Assembly (NCBI GenBank): GCA_001798595.1
Contig: MGSS01000002.1
Span: 1-34,656, forward strand
Reading direction: 5' to 3'
DNA length: 34,656 bases
Source: Deltaproteobacteria bacterium RIFCSPLOWO2_12_FULL_60_19
Lineage (GTDB): Bacteria > Desulfobacterota > Binatia > UBA9968
A program made the position numbers and the translations under genes. Shown here piece by piece: positions 1-7,668 of the stretch. The notes below the pieces were generated by a model. The model was not told the DNA's origin, did not search any database, and was given only the letters and a program-made list of their open reading frames with translations. Each line of letters opens with the position of its first letter. Position 1 is the stretch's first letter.

Positions 1-1037
1 CGCGCCCAATTCACCGCTTCAGGCCCGTCCCGACGCACGTCGGCGTAAAATCCGGCGAGGTGGTGATAGTAGTGAACCCCGCCGCGCCCCACGGAGTCGA
101 GATAGCCGGCCAGCGCCTTGTCGTGCCACGGCCTGGCTCGCGCGGCTTTGCCCATAAAGAGGTAGAGGTCGCAGAGCGCCTGCTGTAATTCCGGCCGCGG
201 CGCCTGGACCGCGATTTGCTCGTAGAGCGCCGCCGCCTCGGTGAATTTTCTCTGCGCCGCGAGCAGCTCGGCCATGTGCTCGTCGACCAGCCAGAAGCCG
301 GAGTATGCCTTCCCGGCCTGGCGGTAATGGGCCAGCGCCTCTTCATGCCGGCCGCGCCGCAAGTCGAGCAGACCTCTCTGCAACTCCACCCAGGCATAGG
401 AGCGCATCTCCTTGACCCAGATCTCCTCTTGCGCCTGGCGGTAAATGCGGTCGGCGATATCGGGATCGCCGAATTTCGATTCCCAATAGGCAAGCCGCGC
501 CAGATTGTCCCAGGTCGGACTCTTCGCGATGGCGCTCAGGTATCCTTTTCTCGCCTCTTCGTACCGGCCTTTCTGAAATAAGATACCGGCCCGTAACGCC
601 TCGATCTGCGCGCCGCTGGCGGAGCGCGAGAGCGCTTCGAGGCCGCGCGCGGCGTCGGCGACGCGATGAAGCCGGAACTCGATATTCGCTTGCAGCAGGG
701 CCAGCTCCGGCGCGGGGCCGAGCTGTTCAACCGCGTTTTTCAGCGCGCCTTCCGCCCCGATGAACTCCGCGGCGTTGCCGGTAAGCGCGGCGCGGTTATA
801 GAGCCGGACCGCCAGCCGGACGGCCTTTTCGGTGTCGGTCGGGGTTGACGACGCGGCGTCCTTCAGGCCCGATAGTTCTTGATCGATCCGCCCCAACTCC
901 GCTTCATAGTCGGTTGCGACCCGCAACCTGGTGTTGATCAGGCTCACGATCGGGAGCGAAAAAAGGAGCGCGGCGAACGTCGCCCATGCGACTTTCCGCA
1001 GACGAGCTTTGCGATCCGGATTGGCAAAGGCTGTCAT
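1..1037 (-). CDS. Membrane-anchored TPR-repeat protein (C-terminus outside window)
   Basis: The frame reads open from an ATG at 1037 down to base 1 without a stop, so the gene runs off the window edge and at least 345 residues are present. The N-terminus (MTAFANPDRKAR...) is basic and followed by a hydrophobic segment at about residues 15-35 (WATFAALLFSLPIVSLI), suggesting a single membrane anchor. The rest is alpha-helical with TPR-like helix pairs, for example FQKGRYEEARKGYLSAI, LRRGRHEEALAHYRQA and AAQRKFTEAAALYEQI. A GAGAAAGAG stretch directly before the ATG could be the ribosome binding site. TPR arrays mediate protein-protein contacts; no catalytic domain is visible in the part seen. 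It may be an O-antigen-ligase-neighbour or cell-envelope TPR protein, but the partner genes lie outside the window, so no specific role is assigned. Confidence 0.75.
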   Translation of the reverse strand, partial: MTAFANPDRKARLRKVAWATFAALLFSLPIVSLINTRLRVATDYEAELGRIDQELSGLKDAASSTPTDTEKAVRLAVRLYNRAALTGNAAEFIGAEGALKNAVEQLGPAPELALLQANIEFRLHRVADAARGLEALSRSASGAQIEALRAGILFQKGRYEEARKGYLSAIAKSPTWDNLARLAYWESKFGDPDIADRIYRQAQEEIWVKEMRSYAWVELQRGLLDLRRGRHEEALAHYRQAGKAYSGFWLVDEHMAELLAAQRKFTEAAALYEQIAVQAPRPELQQALCDLYLFMGKAARARPWHDKALAGYLDSVGRGGVHYYHHLAGFYADVRRDGPEAVNWA

Positions 1038-1307
1038 CTCTTTCTCGAAGGGCGCCCTGCTACGAAGGTTCGGCTAAGGCGGATCTAACCAAGCTGGGAA
1101 TCCATCCATGGATTCATAGCGAGCGGCGCCGGAGCCGACCTGCCGTGGCGCCCCTTCGGGCTTCGGGCGCGCTTACAAAACTCTATAAACTTGATTTGGG
1201 ATACCGGTGCGGGACTACCACAGCGGCGTCATCTATGTCAATGACTATTTTTTAGTTATGCGGGACGGTGTTTTATTGAGCTCCGCCGGTGGCAAATGGC
1301 GCAGGGG
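1038..1307. other. Intergenic gap between two minus-strand genes
   Basis: No coding sequence supported on either strand. A perfect TTGACA box on the minus strand (1236-1241) has only a poor -10 partner (TAGTCC at 18 bp), so I do not call a promoter. A near-palindrome around a CCATGG core sits near 1100-1117. The gap leads into the TPR gene and follows the racemase-like gene. Confidence 0.4.
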
Positions 1308-2033
1308 CTACGGCATCTCTTCGAGCAGTTGGCCGTAGCCTTTCACGGGTTGTCTTACATGGAGGCGCTTTTGGAGCGACCAGACGCGGGCGGGAACGGG
1401 GTGGATGACGGGGACTTGCAGGTCTTCCTCCAGCGGCTTGATGATGTCGAGCGTGCGCCAGCCGGAGCCCAGCATGTAGATCGCGTCGGCGCCGGGGTGA
1501 CGCAAGAACGCCTTGCGCGTGTGGGCGTAGACTTCTTGCGAGGCGAGGCGGCCGACGTCCTCGAACGCGACCGACATCCCTTCCATCGCCAGGATTTCGA
1601 AGCCCGCCTCGGTAAAGTAACGGGTGAACGTATCGTTGATCTTGCCGGTGAAGTAAGTGACGCCGAGGATCTTTTTCACGCCGAGCGCCCGCATCGCTTC
1701 CACCTGAGTCTGTGACGCTGTGACAATCGGGCGTTTGTACTTTTCTTCCCATTGCTTGACGATCTTCTCTTCGCCTTTGTAGCCGTGGACCATAAACGGT
1801 GGCGCGCCTTCGGGGTGGATCAGATCGACGCCCAATTTGGCCAGCTCCTGCACCCGATCTTCATAAGCCTGCACCGCCGCGCGAAACTCCTCCTCGTCGC
1901 CGCGCTGAAAGCCGACGAACAGCGGAATCACGCCGATCCCCTCCGGCAGGAGCCGGATGAGTTCTTCCAGCGATCCCGGCCGATGCGTCGGCTTGATCAG
2001 ACCTACAACTCCGCGCCAGCTGGTATAAGACAT
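1308..2033 (-). CDS. Asp/Glu racemase superfamily protein (maleate isomerase/arylmalonate decarboxylase-like), cysteine-free
   Basis: A 241-residue protein beginning MSYTSWRGVVGLIKP. The start at 2033 is chosen because AGGAGG lies 4 nt upstream; the reading frame extends further upstream to 2369 but that part overlaps the divergent rhodanese gene. The pattern of an N-terminal GLIKP motif, an early PLFVGFQRGDEEEF segment, central VTASQTQVEAMRALGVKKILGVTYF and a late YMLGSGWRTLDII fits the maleate isomerase / arylmalonate decarboxylase branch, which isomerises or decarboxylates small dicarboxylates. In that family two cysteines act as acid/base pair; this protein contains no cysteine at all, and the second site reads LGSGWRT where a Cys-Thr would be expected. 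Substrate and even catalysis are therefore open. It is divergently transcribed from the rhodanese gene with a 130-bp shared control region. Confidence 0.75.
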   Translation of the reverse strand: MSYTSWRGVVGLIKPTHRPGSLEELIRLLPEGIGVIPLFVGFQRGDEEEFRAAVQAYEDRVQELAKLGVDLIHPEGAPPFMVHGYKGEEKIVKQWEEKYKRPIVTASQTQVEAMRALGVKKILGVTYFTGKINDTFTRYFTEAGFEILAMEGMSVAFEDVGRLASQEVYAHTRKAFLRHPGADAIYMLGSGWRTLDIIKPLEEDLQVPVIHPVPARVWSLQKRLHVRQPVKGYGQLLEEMP

Positions 2034-2065
2034 GGTTCCTCCTTCTGGACCGATGATTGATTCGA

Positions 2066-2094
2066 ATATTACGCCAACCAAAGGCAAAGTCCAA
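2066..2094 (-). promoter_or_regulatory. Predicted sigma70-type promoter of the racemase-like gene
   Basis: On the minus strand TTGGAC (2089-2094), a 17-bp spacer and TAATAT (2066-2071) form a plausible -35/-10 pair, giving a leader of about 25 nt before the ATG at 2033 with AGGAGG in it. The boxes match consensus only partly. Confidence 0.4.
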
Positions 2095-2100
2095 GGTCGG

Positions 2101-2129
2101 TTTCCAATCCGGCCGAAACATTCTATATT
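2101..2129 (+). promoter_or_regulatory. Predicted sigma70-type promoter of the rhodanese gene
   Basis: TTTCCA (2101-2106), 17-bp spacer, TATATT (2124-2129, five of six consensus). It lies just outside the oppositely directed promoter at 2066-2094, so the two -35 boxes are about 7 bp apart and the pair could be controlled together. A start near 2136 gives a leader of about 28 nt to the ATG at 2164. Confidence 0.45.
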
Positions 2130-2163
2130 CAACACCGAACTGTTTTTTACTGAGCGCCATACC

Positions 2164-3747
2164 ATGCAGAGTATTTCCTGCGACACTCTCCGGCGGATTC
2201 TGGATAAGGAACAAGAATATGCGCTCCTCGATATTCGCGAGCCGGGCGAATACAACCTGGGCCACATTGCAAGGTCCACGTTATTGCCGCGGCGCGATAT
2301 CGAGTTTCGGATAAGGTATCTGATTCCGGCACGGGATACCCTGATAATCCTTGTCGGCGATGGCGGCAAGCGCGAACTCCTGACCGCCGCGACTTTGGAA
2401 GCCGGCGGTTACCGCAAAGTCAAAATCTTGGAAGGCGGGTTTCCCGGCTGGTCGAAAGCCGGATATGCCACGGAAACCGGAGTCAACGTCCCGAGCAAAG
2501 AGTCCGGCGAGCGGGTCCACAGCGAGTTTAACGTCCCGGAGATTGAGCCCGCGGATCTTCGAAGCCGCATTGACCGCGGTGAACCTTTTCTTATTTTCGA
2601 TGCGCGCACGCCGGAAGAATACGCCCGCTTCTGCATTCCGAACGGACTCAATGTCCCGGGCGGCGATCTGATCCTCTGGGCGGAAGAACTCAAAAACAAC
2701 GCGAACATCCCGGTCGTCATCAACTGCGCAGGGCGCACGCGCGGCATTATCGGCGCGCAGTCTTTGCGGCGGCTCGGCCTCACGAACGTCTTCGCCCTGC
2801 GAAACGGAACCATGGGTTGGCTTCTGGCGGGATTCGATTTAGAGCGGGAACCGAAGCGAAATCTCGCGCAGCCGTCGGAACAAAGCGTTTCCGTTGCTGA
2901 GAAGCTGGCCTCGCAGGTTGCAGAAGAGGAACAAATCCCGTTCATGTCGGTTTTGGATCTGGGAGATTTGCTGAGCCGGCGGGAGAGGAAAACACTTTAT
3001 GCCATGGACGTCCGCTCTTTCGAAGAATATCTTTGCGGACACATTCCAGGCTTCATTTCGGTTCCGGGAGGCCAGGCCGTGCAACGCGCGGACGACTACG
3101 TCGCCGTCCGAACCGCTACGATCGTCTTCTCGTGCGACCGCGCGGCGAGGGCGACGATGGCCGCATACTGGTATCGCAAGATGGGGTTCAAGAATGTTTT
3201 TGTGCTTCGCGGCGGGATCTACGCGTGGGTGAAACACGGTCGAAAGCTTGAGATCGGCGATGTTCAAGAAAGTACCATTGGACTTGAACGCGCCCGCTCT
3301 TCGGTCCGCTGCATAGGCTCAAGTCATGCGGAGTCGCTGCCGACCGGCAAACCGGATCTCCTTATCGTAGACGTCGGCTTGAGCAGGCAATACGCCGAGG
3401 GGCATCTCCCCGGAGCCGTCTGGCTGTCCAGGGACTGGATCGAAGAGCGCATTCCCGCGCTCTACCCCGAGCGCCGGCAACCCATCCTCGTGACCTGTCC
3501 CGATGGACGTCAATCCGCTCTCGCGGGAGCCGCGCTCGTGGAGATGGGCTACAGCGATGTCAGCGTCCTTGAAGGCGGGACGCAAAAGTTGATCGAGCGC
3601 GGGCGAGCGATAGAGACGGGACTCACGAAGCCGCTGATCGAGCCGAACGACGTTGTTCTATCCGCCTCGATGAGCGGCGATAAGCGCGCGATGCGGCGGT
3701 ATCTCGATTGGGAGATCGAGTTGGCGGGAAAGACGGAGAAAAAGTGA
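2164..3747 (+). CDS. Four-domain rhodanese (sulfurtransferase) protein
   Basis: 527 residues from the ATG at 2164 (MQSISCDTLRRIL); the frame opens earlier at 2032 but those codons fall in the divergent promoter region. Four rhodanese-homology domains follow one another at about residues 1-105, 125-235, 265-365 and 385-500. Each has the DxR/DxG strand (LLDIREPGEY, IFDARTPEEY, AMDVRSFEEY, IVDVGLSRQY), the GHIP/GHLPGA-type turn and the LxGGxxxW end. Domains 2, 3 and 4 keep an active-site loop cysteine followed by arginine (NCAGR C188, SCDRA C324, TCPDGR C445). Domain 1 has VGDGGKR and lacks the cysteine, so it is probably structural. Rhodaneses carry sulfane sulfur as a cysteine persulfide. No signal peptide is seen, so cytoplasmic. 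It faces the thiol-dioxygenase-like gene convergently, 60 bp apart. Confidence 0.88.
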   Translation: MQSISCDTLRRILDKEQEYALLDIREPGEYNLGHIARSTLLPRRDIEFRIRYLIPARDTLIILVGDGGKRELLTAATLEAGGYRKVKILEGGFPGWSKAGYATETGVNVPSKESGERVHSEFNVPEIEPADLRSRIDRGEPFLIFDARTPEEYARFCIPNGLNVPGGDLILWAEELKNNANIPVVINCAGRTRGIIGAQSLRRLGLTNVFALRNGTMGWLLAGFDLEREPKRNLAQPSEQSVSVAEKLASQVAEEEQIPFMSVLDLGDLLSRRERKTLYAMDVRSFEEYLCGHIPGFISVPGGQAVQRADDYVAVRTATIVFSCDRAARATMAAYWYRKMGFKNVFVLRGGIYAWVKHGRKLEIGDVQESTIGLERARSSVRCIGSSHAESLPTGKPDLLIVDVGLSRQYAEGHLPGAVWLSRDWIEERIPALYPERRQPILVTCPDGRQSALAGAALVEMGYSDVSVLEGGTQKLIERGRAIETGLTKPLIEPNDVVLSASMSGDKRAMRRYLDWEIELAGKTEKK

Positions 3748-3807
3748 GAGCGGGTCGGGCGCGAGCCGGCAAGACCTTTGGGTAGTCAAGCCGCGCGGCA
3801 GCCGGCC

Positions 3808-4371
3808 TCAGCAGTTATCGTACTTGGGGCTGGCGAAGGTCGTAATCGTCCCTTCGTCCGGGTCGAACTTGAGTCGGTTGAGCCCAGTGAGATCTTTGCC
3901 GTAAACATGGATGTCCACGGTGTTGCGGTCCGTGGTGTTCAGGACCGCGTGGACGTCGTCGGGCGGCAGCAGGCAGGAAATGTCGCCGACCCGGTTGCGC
4001 AAAGTGCCGATGAATTCCAGACGGGCCGCGGTAACGGTGGCGCGATCATCGAGGCGGCGGAAGCGCTTCTCTTGAAGCTCGTTTTCCAGAACCCCTATCA
4101 GCCCCCAGGTGTCATGATTGTGCGGGCCGAGCCCGTCTCCCGGCCCCCAAACCACGACATTGACGTTGAATTTTTGCTCCCGGTGAATCATGTAGCGACC
4201 CTGGCCCATCGCGCCGCGTTTCTTGAATTCGGCGGGAATACAGTCGGGATTTTCGAGCAACTTTCGCAGCAAGGGCTTGCCGCGCTCCATGATCGCTTCG
4301 AGCGCGCTCTCCTCTCCGGTCACGCGCTGCATATCCGCGATGAAATCCGACACGCCGTAGAGACGTTTCAT
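3808..4371 (-). CDS. Cupin-fold thiol dioxygenase-like protein (cysteine dioxygenase type I family, COG5553-like)
   Basis: 187 residues. The cupin metal site is seen as GPHNHDTWG (H84, H86) with the later HAVLN histidine H141, and the motif DIHVYG gives D153-H155-Y157, matching in spacing the Ser-His-Tyr triad of cysteine dioxygenase. This family uses mononuclear Fe(II) and O2 to oxidise thiols such as cysteine or 3-mercaptopropionate to sulfinates; many COG5553-type members have unknown substrates. Its ATG (4371) overlaps the stop of the DapA-family gene by 4 nt (ATGA), so the two are translationally coupled and it is third in the UbiD operon. Placement there suggests a role on the same substrate path rather than general cysteine metabolism, but that is inference. 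Confidence 0.75.
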   Translation of the reverse strand: MKRLYGVSDFIADMQRVTGEESALEAIMERGKPLLRKLLENPDCIPAEFKKRGAMGQGRYMIHREQKFNVNVVVWGPGDGLGPHNHDTWGLIGVLENELQEKRFRRLDDRATVTAARLEFIGTLRNRVGDISCLLPPDDVHAVLNTTDRNTVDIHVYGKDLTGLNRLKFDPDEGTITTFASPKYDNC

Positions 4372-5333
4372 AAAGCGCCCCTGCCGTGGTCTCCGCGCTC
4401 GGAAGCGGACACCTTTTCAAGCATCCTGCCATAGCTCGCGACCAACCGCTTCTCTTCCTCTTCCGTGACGCCGAGCTGGGGCCGCCGGACCGCCGCGCTT
4501 GCAATCAGCCCTTCGTGCCTCAGGATGATTTTGATCCGAGCGACCGCCTCGACGATCGGCTCGGAGAATACGAGCTCCTTGAGCTCGCCGAGTTCCCTTT
4601 GTATCCTCATCGCTTCGCGGTAATCCTCCGCCCGGCCGGCGCGATCGATCTCTCCCCATTTTGCCGTCGCCAGATTCGCAACTCCGATCAGCGCCCCGCG
4701 CGCCCCGAGCATGTAGCTCTCGGCCACAAAGCGGTCGTTGCCTGTGAGCACCGCCATCTCGCTCCGCTCGGCCTCGAGCTGCCTCATGGTCTCGGTAAAA
4801 AGATTGATGTTGAACGAAGCCTCTTTGTAGGCGACGACCTTCTCTGAACGTCCGATTCGACAGACGGTCTCCGGATCGTACGCATAGCTGGCAACCGGGA
4901 CTTGGAACAGAACTATCGGAAGATTCGAGGCGACCGCGACTTCCTCGAAGAAACGGCATCTCAGTTCTCCACCGACTTTCCCCCAGGCGAAGAGCAGCGG
5001 AGGAAAGATCATCGCCGCGTCTACCGGAAGCCCTTCCAGCTCTCGCATGACCGCGATCGCCTCGGCGGTAGACTGAGGTGTAACGGCCGCGATGTGAATC
5101 TTATTGGCCTCTCGCGCGATGTCGCCGGCGACTTTATAAACTTCGCGTTTTTCTTCCAGCCGCAACACCGGCCCTTCGCCGATTCTGGCGCACGAGACAA
5201 GGCCTGCGACTCCTTTACAGGCGATTAAATGGCGCGCCAACCGTTCGAGGCTCTTGAGATCCAATTCTCCCGATGGAGTGAACGGTGTTACGTGCGGCAC
5301 GAACAGCCCCTGGAAGCGATCGTCCTTCAGCAT
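4368..5333 (-). CDS. DapA/N-acetylneuraminate lyase superfamily protein
   Basis: 321 residues starting MLKDDRFQGLFVPHVTPF; ATG at 5333 has GAGGAAG just upstream, while the longer open frame to 5966 lies inside the UbiD gene. It has the class I aldolase barrel layout with the Schiff-base lysine in VVAYKEAS (K170). Two other usual DHDPS residues differ: the Tyr of the YNxP motif is Phe (VLFQVP, F143) and the GTTGE loop reads ARIGEG around residue 49. The protein is therefore a pyruvate- or keto-acid-type lyase/hydratase of the superfamily rather than dihydrodipicolinate synthase. It lies 14 nt downstream of the UbiD gene and overlaps the cupin gene by 4 nt, so the three are one operon. Substrate unknown. 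Confidence 0.85.
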   Translation of the reverse strand: MLKDDRFQGLFVPHVTPFTPSGELDLKSLERLARHLIACKGVAGLVSCARIGEGPVLRLEEKREVYKVAGDIAREANKIHIAAVTPQSTAEAIAVMRELEGLPVDAAMIFPPLLFAWGKVGGELRCRFFEEVAVASNLPIVLFQVPVASYAYDPETVCRIGRSEKVVAYKEASFNINLFTETMRQLEAERSEMAVLTGNDRFVAESYMLGARGALIGVANLATAKWGEIDRAGRAEDYREAMRIQRELGELKELVFSEPIVEAVARIKIILRHEGLIASAAVRRPQLGVTEEEEKRLVASYGRMLEKVSASERGDHGRGAL

Positions 5334-5347
5334 TCTTCCTCTTTCCG

Positions 5348-6823
5348 TTAAACCGATTGAAGAATTTTCGCGAACTTCGCCTTCAGCTTCGCGCGCATCT
5401 CCGGACTCACATCGACGACCGTCGGGAATTTGCCTTTGAGTTTGCGGTCGTACGGAACGCAGGCGTCGATGAGGATACGGTTGTTGAAATTTCCCGGCAG
5501 AAACATCGGGTCCCGGCCCGACGACCAGGCTTTTTGAATCGTGTCGATGTCGGTCAGCGGATCGAAACGCGTGCACATAGCCCACAGAACCTGATCGAGG
5601 TCGGAGCAGTCGATGTCCTCGTCCACCACGACCGTCCACTTGCCGTTGTAAGCGCCAGCGGCGCAGTTGGCGGCGACGTGTAGCACGTTTCGCGAATGGC
5701 CGGGATAGCGCTGGAGAATCTGGATCGCCGTGAAGCGCGTCGCCGGCCCGCCCTCGTGATTCCACACGCCGAGAATGTCCGGCAGGCCGCACGCCTCCAG
5801 CGCCTTCCATATCTCCGCCGCGCCGGCGATCCCTTTGAGCAAGCCTGTCTCGTCCACCGGCTTGTGCTGCGGCGCGCAGGTAAGGATCGGGTCGTTGCGG
5901 TAGAGTACCGTCTTTACGTCGATGTAGGGGCGCGGCACGACATCGTCCGAGTAATATCCCATCCACTCGCCGAACGGCCCCTCCGGCTTGACATGGCCGG
6001 GCACCGCATCACCTTCGATGACGATCTCGGCGTCCGCCGGTATCGGAAAGCCGGTGTAGGGTCCTTTGACAACTTCGATCGGTTCTCCTCGGATGCCGCC
6101 GGCGAAGTCGTACTCCGAAACGCCGCGCGGCAGCGGACTGGACGACAACATGTAAAGCAGCGGGTCCTGGCCGCAGACCACGGCGACCTTCATGGTCTGG
6201 CCGCGTTCGAAATATTTGTCGCGATGAATCCTGCCGTGTTTCCCTTCGGTGATCTGGCAGCCGACGGTTTTGCCGTCATAGACCTGGCAGCGGTAGGCGC
6301 CCAGATTGTACCAGTCGCTGTCGGGATCTTTGGTGATCACCAGATCGGCGGTTCCAAGATAGCGGGCCTCGTCCAACTCATGGTGCACGGGCACGGGGAA
6401 TTTGAGAACGTCGACCTGATCGCCTTCGAGAACGTGATCGAGAATTGGTCCGGTCTTGACGAGCTTCGGCTTGATAAGCTCCATCTTCTCCATGCGGCCG
6501 TGATAGGCTTTGACGGTATCGACTTTCCGCTCGTATTCGAGCGGCAGGCCGAGGGTGAGGGCGACGCGCTTGATCGAGGAGAACTGGCCGTAGAGCGTGC
6601 GGAAGCCTTTGGGATAGCCGGGAACTTCATCGAAGAGAATCGCCGGCGCTTTGCCTTTGCTGCTCGCCGTCAACATCTGCGTCATCGAGCCCATCTCTCT
6701 GTCCCAGTGGGCCCCGTTGACCTTGAGCAGCTCGCCCATGCGCTCTACCTGCGCCAGCCAATCCCGCAGCCCACGATAGCTTACTTGCAGCTCCGACATT
6801 CTCGCTTTTTCCGGACGTGCCAT
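5348..6823 (-). CDS. UbiD family prenylated-FMN (de)carboxylase
   Basis: 491 residues from the ATG at 6823, preceded by GGGGGGAGACC; an in-frame GTG/ATG further out at 6847 lies at the predicted -10 region. UbiD enzymes reversibly decarboxylate aromatic or alpha,beta-unsaturated acids using prenylated FMN. The catalytic residues are present with the usual spacing: R168 in LGAYRCQV, and E271 and E276 in PEGPFGEWMGYYS. Length is normal for the family. It is the first gene of the operon UbiD, DapA-like, thiol-dioxygenase-like. No UbiX flavin prenyltransferase is in the window, so the cofactor must be made elsewhere. The substrate is unknown; the coupling to an aldolase suggests a catabolic route in which decarboxylation and C-C cleavage follow each other. 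Confidence 0.92.
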   Translation of the reverse strand: MARPEKARMSELQVSYRGLRDWLAQVERMGELLKVNGAHWDREMGSMTQMLTASSKGKAPAILFDEVPGYPKGFRTLYGQFSSIKRVALTLGLPLEYERKVDTVKAYHGRMEKMELIKPKLVKTGPILDHVLEGDQVDVLKFPVPVHHELDEARYLGTADLVITKDPDSDWYNLGAYRCQVYDGKTVGCQITEGKHGRIHRDKYFERGQTMKVAVVCGQDPLLYMLSSSPLPRGVSEYDFAGGIRGEPIEVVKGPYTGFPIPADAEIVIEGDAVPGHVKPEGPFGEWMGYYSDDVVPRPYIDVKTVLYRNDPILTCAPQHKPVDETGLLKGIAGAAEIWKALEACGLPDILGVWNHEGGPATRFTAIQILQRYPGHSRNVLHVAANCAAGAYNGKWTVVVDEDIDCSDLDQVLWAMCTRFDPLTDIDTIQKAWSSGRDPMFLPGNFNNRILIDACVPYDRKLKGKFPTVVDVSPEMRAKLKAKFAKILQSV

Positions 6824-6842
6824 GGTCTCCCCCCTTGCGCTC

Positions 6843-6872
6843 ACCATACGTTCCGCCCCCTCGCCTTGTCAA
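6843..6872 (-). promoter_or_regulatory. Predicted sigma70-type promoter of the UbiD operon
   Basis: Minus strand TTGACA (6867-6872, perfect), 18-bp spacer, TATGGT (6843-6848). Transcription would begin about 6836, giving a very short leader that still contains the GGGGGGAG ribosome binding site before the ATG at 6823. This also argues against the upstream start at 6847. Confidence 0.5.
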
Positions 6873-7668
6873 CCAAGCCAAGTTGAAGACGCCTTGAAAG
6901 AAAAACGGCTCGCTGGTGTCACTTCCGATTCCCGACCGTCTGAGCGAGATCACGTATGCCGATTTGACGTTCGGCAAAGTCTCGCTTGGCAAGCTCGTGG
7001 AAGACCTATCCGGTGGGGCACTTCGCTCTAAGCGACGAATTCACTGTTGTAACGTTCGAGCGCTTCGTCCTTTACCAGGCGTGTTAAAAAGCATCACAGA
7101 CCAAGACGACTTCTTTCGAAGACAGTCTTAAGCAAACACAAATGCGGGGGTGGAGAAAAGGGACATTCTGATTTCTGTTAGGCACACCGGCTTTAATTCG
7201 TGCGACGCGAGCATAATCGTGAGGAAAAGTTGAATATCCCCTTTTCGACCGGGGAAACAATCCGCCGCGATGTGCGACTGTGCACCTGCGGTGAATCCGG
7301 CGAGATTCTGGTGCCGTAGATGAAAATCAGGCGTGATGAGTCACGCCCCTACATCGGCCGAAATACGGGCGCCTGAATATCTCCTGTAGGGGCGCAATTT
7401 ATTGCGCCCTGGCTGCGATGAAATACGATCCGGACAAACATCATCGCCGATCGATTCGTTCGACGAGACAGAAAGGAAGAAGGCAAGTCTGCTCTTGGCC
7501 CTTTCTAATACCCCGCGGCGGCGCGACCCTTGGGAGCGGCGCTCGCGGAGAATCCCTGCTTCATCCACCACTCGGCAACCTCAGCCCGCATCGGCCAGGC
7601 GGAACTTCGATATATCGGCCACCACCACTCGATTTACGACTACGACCTGTTCAGGTAGGGCTAAACTC
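6873..7668. other. Long intergenic stretch with decayed sequence and repeats
   Basis: About 800 bp with no intact gene. Two short protein-like stretches remain on the plus strand: one beginning near 6919 (SLPIPDRLSEITYADLTF...) that ends by 7131, and one ending at a TAG near 7656 (...GQAELRYIGHHHSIYDYDL). Neither is long enough or recognisable, so they may be remnants or chance. An imperfect inverted repeat with arms near 7152-7171 and 7231-7249 (AAAAGGGACATTC type) and a REP pair at 7330-7409 are described separately. Confidence 0.45.
7330..7409. repeat. BIME-like pair of REP elements
   Basis: Two short palindromic units in opposite orientation. The first (7330-7352, read on the minus strand) and the second (7386-7409, plus strand) both begin GTAGGGGCG and continue into a hairpin: GGCGTGA/TCACGCC in one, GGGCGCAA/TTGCGCCC in the other. 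A GTAG tetranucleotide 5' of a palindrome is the known signature of REP sequences moved by RAYT (REP-associated tyrosine) transposases. No RAYT gene is in the window. The 33 nt between the units have no clear structure. Confidence 0.7.

Noticed and set aside
3748-3807. Terminator between the convergent rhodanese and cupin genes
   Set aside because: GCCGGC occurs twice and could pair, but there is no U-run and the loop is long, so I do not call it.
7152-7249. Inverted repeat of AAAAGGGACATTC type as an insertion sequence end pair
   Set aside because: The arms match imperfectly, the span is under 100 nt, there is no target duplication I can see, and no open frame lies inside.
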